This document shows, one piece after another, positions 59,809-64,000 of a stretch of 64,000 nt of DNA. Each line of letters starts with the position of its first letter. The stretch's first letter is position 1. Position numbers and translations under genes: made by a program. Under the pieces are notes generated by a model. That model was not told the DNA's origin. It saw nothing but the letters and a program-made list of their open reading frames with translations, and ran no database searches. The stretch comes from Bacillota bacterium (GTDB lineage Bacteria; Bacillota; Clostridia; Christensenellales; Aristaeellaceae), in the NCBI GenBank assembly GCA_023425025.1, contig JAFADG010000032.1, positions 1 to 64,000 on the forward strand, written 5' to 3'.

Positions 59809-61230
59809 TTACTTTTTCGGCGCCCTTCTCAGAAAGGCAGGCACACCCAGTTCATCCTTTTCAGGTGCCGCCGGCTGCTGCTGCTGGGGCGGATAGGGAT
59901 TCATGCCATAGGGATTGGGGGCCGGCGGATAGTAGGGCTGTTGCTGCTGCGGCTGATAGGGCGGATAGGCCGGCTGCTGTCCACCGCCATAAGGCTGTCC
60001 ATAGTTGGGCTGATACGGCGCCTGCTGCATAGGCGGCTGGGGCTGGCCTGCGGGAGCGGAAGGCCGCCCGCTGTTCACAAAGCCGGGAATTTCCGGCTCA
60101 AAGGGCTGCTCGGTCTTGGGCGCGGGCTCGCTGTCCATTATCTCATGGGCAGGCGCGGCAGGAGCCGCGGCGGGCCTTGCGGTATAGGGGCTGTAGGTGG
60201 GCCGCGTCTCGTAGGTACCCTGGGAGCGGATTCTTTCAAAGGGCTTCTTGGCCGGCTCCTTGGGCGGGAAGGGCGTCTTTTCAAACCCTGTAGCAATTAC
60301 AGTGATGCGAACCTCATCGCCCATGCGCTCGTCGATGCCGGCGCCAAAGATGATGTTGGCCTCGCTGTCGGCAGACTGCATGACCAGATTGGCGGCTTCA
60401 TTGATATCTACAATGGAGATGTCCTCGCCGCCGGTAATGTTGATCAATACGGCCCGGGCGCCGTCGATGTTGGTTTCCAGCAGGGGGCTTTGGATGGCGT
60501 TCTTGGCGGCGTCCACCATGCGGTTTTCACCCTTGCCGACGCCGATGCCCATGTGGGCCATGCCGCCGGATTCCATAACGGTCTTCACGTCCGCAAAGTC
60601 CAGATTGATCAGCGCGGGCACGGCGATCAGATCGCTGATGCCCTGAATGCCCTGGCGCAGCACATCGTCGGCAATGCGGAAGGCCTCCAGCATGGTCGTT
60701 CCCTTGCTGACCACCTGCAGCAGCCTGTCGTTGGGGATGACCACCAGGGTATCCACCCGCTGCTTCAAATCGGCAATGCCCATTTCGGCATTCTTCATGC
60801 GCTGTTTGCCTTCAAACTGGAAGGGCTTGGTGACAACGGCAATGGTCAAACAGCCCAGATCCCTGGCAATCTCCGCCACGATCGGGGCCGCGCCGGTGCC
60901 GGTGCCGCCGCCCATGCCGGCGGTGACGAACACAAGGTCCGCGCCTTTGAGCATCTGGGCGATTTCCTCCCGGCTTTCCTCGGCCGCCCGGCGGCCGATG
61001 TCGGGGATGGCGCCCGCGCCAAGGCCCTTGGTCAGCTTTTCACCAATCTGAATTTTCGAATTGGCGTGGGACAGAGCCAGTGCCTGACGGTCAGTGTTGA
61101 TGGAGATAAACTCCACGCCCTTCAAACCGGCATCCACCATGCGATTGACAGCATTGTTGCCGCCGCCGCCGCAGCCCACCACTTTTATGGACGCAAAATT
61201 CGCCTGATCGTCCATCTGAAATTCCAGCAC
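59809..61230 (-). CDS. ftsZ: Cell division protein FtsZ
   Basis: A 473-residue tubulin homologue that forms the Z-ring. The GTP-binding signature GGGTGTG is at 107-113, preceded by GCGGGGNNAVNRM; the core ends near residue 325. A long Pro/Gln/Tyr-rich linker (about 330-458, roughly twice the usual length) leads to the conserved tail peptide ELGVPAFLRRAPKK that binds FtsA and other partners. The start is GTG 61230, 7 nt after GGGGG. It follows ftsA by 63 bp. Confidence 0.97.
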   Translation of the reverse strand: MLEFQMDDQANFASIKVVGCGGGGNNAVNRMVDAGLKGVEFISINTDRQALALSHANSKIQIGEKLTKGLGAGAIPDIGRRAAEESREEIAQMLKGADLVFVTAGMGGGTGTGAAPIVAEIARDLGCLTIAVVTKPFQFEGKQRMKNAEMGIADLKQRVDTLVVIPNDRLLQVVSKGTTMLEAFRIADDVLRQGIQGISDLIAVPALINLDFADVKTVMESGGMAHMGIGVGKGENRMVDAAKNAIQSPLLETNIDGARAVLINITGGEDISIVDINEAANLVMQSADSEANIIFGAGIDERMGDEVRITVIATGFEKTPFPPKEPAKKPFERIRSQGTYETRPTYSPYTARPAAAPAAPAHEIMDSEPAPKTEQPFEPEIPGFVNSGRPSAPAGQPQPPMQQAPYQPNYGQPYGGGQQPAYPPYQPQQQQPYYPPAPNPYGMNPYPPQQQQPAAPEKDELGVPAFLRRAPKK

Positions 61231-61293
61231 GTTCCATCCCCCTACTCTGTATCAAAATCCAGTTTCGAAAGAATGACACCGCATAACCTGCGG

Positions 61294-62487
61294 TCAGCCT
61301 GCGAACAGGCTCCTGAAAAAATCTTTGACGCCGCCCATCAGCCCAGGCGACGGCAGATGCTGATGCTCCACCGTATCGATCACCAAATCCATCAGCCCCA
61401 GCGCGCTTGCGTAAGCGGGGCTGTTGAGCTTCATGGTGCGCTTGGGCGTTTCGCGTACGGGCCTGTCCAACTTGCCGGCAAGATAATCACGGCCGCCGCG
61501 GTTTAAAGCCAAGCCGCCGCCGGTCAGATAAATGGTGCTCCAGTTGCCAAGGCGCACGCCGCTTTGGTCGATGCAGCCCTTGATAGCTTCGGCAATCTCG
61601 TCCACCCGCGGTTCCAGCACCCTGGCTACTTCCTGCTGGGAAAAGGAAGCGGGCTTGCCGTCCTTGCCGGCGGATACGTCATAGGACTGCAACGGCGTTG
61701 ACATGCCGTACACATAAGCGCGCTTGACCTGCTCCGCCGCCTCCATGGGCACACTGAGCCCCTCGGCAACGTCCATGGCAATATGGCCGCCGCCCATGGG
61801 AACGGTCCTGTGGAAGATGACGGCGTCGCCCTCCACGGCCATGACCTCGGTGTTCAGATACCCCATATCGATGAGGATCGCCGTGCGGTCACGGTCTTCT
61901 TCGGGCAGGTACAGCATCGCCTCGCCCGTGGGCGTGGAGAAAAAGCCGCTGATGGAAACATTCATTTCCCGAAGGCGGCCGGATATCTCATCCAGGAAAA
62001 ACTGGTCGGCCACCACAAAGGAAACCAGTGCGCGCAGCTCGCGGCCTTTCATATCCATGGGCTCCAGCGTTTTTTTGCCGTCGTCCACCATAAACCAGGC
62101 CGGGCTTCTGTGCACCACCACGCCGCGCAGCGGCGCAAGCTCCTTTTGAGCCGATTCAAAGATGGCCTCAATATGTTTCATGGTCACCCGGGGGTCAGCC
62201 CCCTGCAGCTCCACCTTGGCCGGTATGGCATACACCCTGGAGAACTCTCCCGGCACGCCCACGTTGATTTCCTTGATACGGAAACGGGATTGGTTCTCCG
62301 CTTCCGTAATGGATGCGCGGATCGCGTCATTGAGCAGCTGAGGAGAGTTCCACTGGTCGCCGGAATATCCGTCGTAGGCCGCAATGCCCGCTCCGCTGAT
62401 ATCGCAGCGCTGGTTTCCGCCGTTCTCCGCCACAAGCGTGACGATCTTGCTGGTTCCAAAATCCATCGCCGCCACAGTGGTTTTCAT
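61294..62487 (-). CDS. ftsA: Cell division protein FtsA
   Basis: A 397-residue actin-like protein that tethers FtsZ to the membrane. It shows VAAMDFGTSKIVTLVAE (phosphate 1), a 1C/SHS2-type insert, ILIDMGYLNTEVMAVEGD (phosphate 2), IYLTGGGLALN (adenosine motif), and the C-terminal amphipathic helix GGVKDFFRSLFAG. The match to FtsA is divergent but position and domains agree. ATG 62487 lies after GAGG; the frame is open upstream to 62526. Confidence 0.9.
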   Translation of the reverse strand: MKTTVAAMDFGTSKIVTLVAENGGNQRCDISGAGIAAYDGYSGDQWNSPQLLNDAIRASITEAENQSRFRIKEINVGVPGEFSRVYAIPAKVELQGADPRVTMKHIEAIFESAQKELAPLRGVVVHRSPAWFMVDDGKKTLEPMDMKGRELRALVSFVVADQFFLDEISGRLREMNVSISGFFSTPTGEAMLYLPEEDRDRTAILIDMGYLNTEVMAVEGDAVIFHRTVPMGGGHIAMDVAEGLSVPMEAAEQVKRAYVYGMSTPLQSYDVSAGKDGKPASFSQQEVARVLEPRVDEIAEAIKGCIDQSGVRLGNWSTIYLTGGGLALNRGGRDYLAGKLDRPVRETPKRTMKLNSPAYASALGLMDLVIDTVEHQHLPSPGLMGGVKDFFRSLFAG

Positions 62488-62663
62488 AAGTTCCTCATAC
62501 CCCCGTTCATAGGGAACTTCTGCCATAGGTCAAAAAACATTATAGCATAGAAGCATCCCTGTTGAGAAGAAGAAAAATGCAGGTGTGCATATTTTTTCAT
62601 TTCTTGCATGAATCGGCACATCTCTTGGGGATGATACTGCAATCATCCAGTTCACCAACATAT

Positions 62664-62692
62664 ATTGTACCTGTTTTAGGAAAAAACCGCAA
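62664..62692 (-). promoter_or_regulatory. Promoter of ftsA-ftsZ
   Basis: On the minus strand TTGCGG (62687-62692), 17-nt spacer, TACAAT (62664-62669), in the 277-bp gap between divIB and ftsA. It gives a leader of about 170 nt. Confidence 0.6.
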
Positions 62693-62764
62693 GGGAAAAC
62701 CGTTGGAATCCCAATGTTTTTTCAACTTTTTCACCCATAATTCCCCAGTTTTTGCATATACGGT

Positions 62765-63589
62765 TCATTCCGCAGGAATATACGTAGGCTTGACATAGTC
62801 AGTCACGTCCACGCTCCCCCTGGAAAGGCCGTTTGTGCGCAGATAATCAAACACAGCCCGCATGGAACCGATCTTGGCCTGTATATCGGCATCGTCGCCC
62901 AGCCTCACGGTGAAACCGTCAACAGATACCAAATACAGATTGTCCACATCCGATAGATTTAATTCCGAAATTTGGGAGATTGTTTCCTGCAAAACAAGTT
63001 CCGCCAGCACTTTTTTGTAAGCGGTCAGCTGAGCCTCCCTTTTGCAGGTCATATAGCGGCCTGTGGCGATGGAAGTGATGTCAAGGCCCGTGACGGCGAT
63101 CATGCCTTCCTGAAGCTGCAGGATTTGGGTCTGCTCCAGCACCATGCCTTCCACATCCAGCGTATACTGTACCCCCATGGACTGTATATTGACCCTGGGC
63201 ACCCGCTCCTGCACCTGTATGATCAGCCCGTCCGGATAATCCCGCTGCAGATCCGCAAATACAAGATAGCGGTCGGCGTTGATTCTGTCCCGGATCATCT
63301 TCTCATCCAGCAGAAGGATATTGTCGCCTTCCGCTATGCCGGCCTGCGTAATCACTTCCTGGGGCGTGCGGTGACTGGACCCCAATACCTGAATATGCTC
63401 CTGCTTCAAACGGAACAGCGTGCTGTACAGGATGACGCCTACGCCGACCAGCACGAACAGGAAGCAAAAGACAGCCCAAAGGCCCCTGCCCTTGGGGCGG
63501 GGCCTGGTATCCGTGTTATGTACCCGCGCAGGCGGGGGCATGGGCTTCCTTTCTTCCCACGCCCGGCCGGGACCCTGACGCTGTGTCAT
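62765..63589 (-). CDS. divIB: Cell division protein DivIB/FtsQ
   Basis: A 274-residue bitopic protein: a basic, Pro-rich cytoplasmic tail (1-35), one membrane helix (about 38-58), the POTRA domain (LKQEHIQVLGSSHRTPQEV) and the beta domain (about 130-265). It joins FtsL and FtsB in the divisome. ATG 63589 follows GGAGG at 8 nt. It follows murA by 29 bp, forming a cell wall and division cluster. Confidence 0.9.
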   Translation of the reverse strand: MTQRQGPGRAWEERKPMPPPARVHNTDTRPRPKGRGLWAVFCFLFVLVGVGVILYSTLFRLKQEHIQVLGSSHRTPQEVITQAGIAEGDNILLLDEKMIRDRINADRYLVFADLQRDYPDGLIIQVQERVPRVNIQSMGVQYTLDVEGMVLEQTQILQLQEGMIAVTGLDITSIATGRYMTCKREAQLTAYKKVLAELVLQETISQISELNLSDVDNLYLVSVDGFTVRLGDDADIQAKIGSMRAVFDYLRTNGLSRGSVDVTDYVKPTYIPAE

Positions 63590-63618
63590 AGGGAGCACCT
63601 CCCCGCATTGGTGTATCG

Positions 63619-64000
63619 TTATTCTATCCGCTGTATTTTGGCGCCCAGGTTTCTAAGCATCCCTTCCAGGTTTTCATAGCCACGGTCGATCAGGTGCACG
63701 TTGTCCACTTCGGTTACGCCCTGGGCCGCCAGCCCGGCGATGACCAGCGCCGCGCCGCCCCGCAGGTCCCTGGCGTTGACACGGGCGCCGTACAGCGCAT
63801 CCACGCCCTGCACAATGGCCATGCGGCCATTGACCATGATGTTGGCGCCCATCCGGTTCAAATCGCCGGCATGGGTGAAGCGGTTCTCAAAGACATTCTC
63901 CACGACGATGGAAGTTCCCTTCGCCAGGGCCGCCAAAGCCAGCATCTGCACCTGCATATCGGTCGGAAAGCCGGGGTGAGGCTGCGTTTGAAGCTGCTGG
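63619..64000 (-). CDS. murA: UDP-N-acetylglucosamine 1-carboxyvinyltransferase MurA (3' part)
   Basis: Only the C-terminal 126 residues are in the window; the gene continues past the right edge. The first committed enzyme of peptidoglycan synthesis is recognised by PHPGFPTDMQVQMLALA, VVENVFENRF, and GGAALVIAGLAAQG with DRGYENLEGML at the end. The active-site Cys region is outside the window. It overlaps nothing and precedes divIB. Confidence 0.93.
   Translation of the reverse strand, partial: QQLQTQPHPGFPTDMQVQMLALAALAKGTSIVVENVFENRFTHAGDLNRMGANIMVNGRMAIVQGVDALYGARVNARDLRGGAALVIAGLAAQGVTEVDNVHLIDRGYENLEGMLRNLGAKIQRIE

Noticed and set aside
59482..61506. 674-codon plus-strand open frame
   Set aside because: It is antisense to ftsZ and part of ftsA; low-complexity His/Gly content and no ribosome site.
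1..64000. CRISPR arrays, rRNA genes, prophage or toxin-antitoxin modules
   Set aside because: None was seen: no regularly spaced repeats, no rRNA sequence, no phage structural or integrase genes.

Overview
The window reads as chromosomal DNA of a GC-rich, anaerobe-like Firmicute (Clostridia in the broad sense, gut or plant-fibre habitat). This rests on gene content: a Bacillus-like galactan (gan) operon, GH1/GH35/GH53/GH88 glycosidases, LacI and PadR regulators, cheD with cheB/cheR, an amtB-glnK pair, a divIB/ftsA/ftsZ cluster next to murA, and strong Shine-Dalgarno sites with many TTG/GTG starts. Assignment to an order is not possible from the sequence alone.

Layout. 1-2.5 kb: a hairpin resembling an IS200/IS605 end, tRNA-Val(CAC), a DUF1848 protein and an AraC regulator. 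2.5-13.3 kb: a galactan utilisation locus read leftward (ganS-ganP-ganQ-GH35 galactosidase-GH53 galactanase) with a divergent LacI regulator. An IS110-family element sits between the galactosidase and galactanase genes and has a structured 5' region that may encode a bridge RNA. 13.4-19.2 kb: a VOC protein, an overlapping five-gene padR operon ending in two SDR dehydrogenases, and an OmpR/HK two-component pair. 19.5-29.9 kb: a leftward chemotaxis operon cheY-cheA-cheW-cheR-cheB-cheD-PAS kinase-REC/DUF2442-like protein-MCP. 30.1-33 kb: a large MalT/LuxR-type regulator and tRNA-Leu(CAA). 33.2-47.9 kb: mixed genes (MATE, EamA, a propeller-like protein, a GT-C glycosyltransferase, a second MCP, GNAT, a DUF815 ATPase, LacI, AraC, a proline-rich membrane protein, pyridoxal kinase). 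48.1-56.5 kb: a GH88/Gfo-Idh pair, a small conserved-looking protein, a Tet(M)-like ribosomal protection GTPase with a leader peptide, and a GH1/GPH-transporter divergon. 56.6-64 kb: glnK-amtB with a leader terminator, a YkvI-like permease, then ftsZ, ftsA, divIB and the end of murA.

How the parts fit. The gan genes would bind, import and cleave galacto-oligosaccharides from arabinogalactan under GanR control. GH88 and GH1 genes extend plant or host glycan use. The che operon plus two MCPs form a sensory pathway; no flagellar or pilus gene is present. The most notable regulatory structures are the leader of the ribosomal protection gene (alternative hairpins that can hide the TTG start, plus a 27-nt dyad over the -35 box), the terminator in the amtB leader with an overlapping A1/G4 hexaloop hairpin, and the structured 5' region of the IS110 element. 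Functions are inferred from motifs read by eye; no database search was run.
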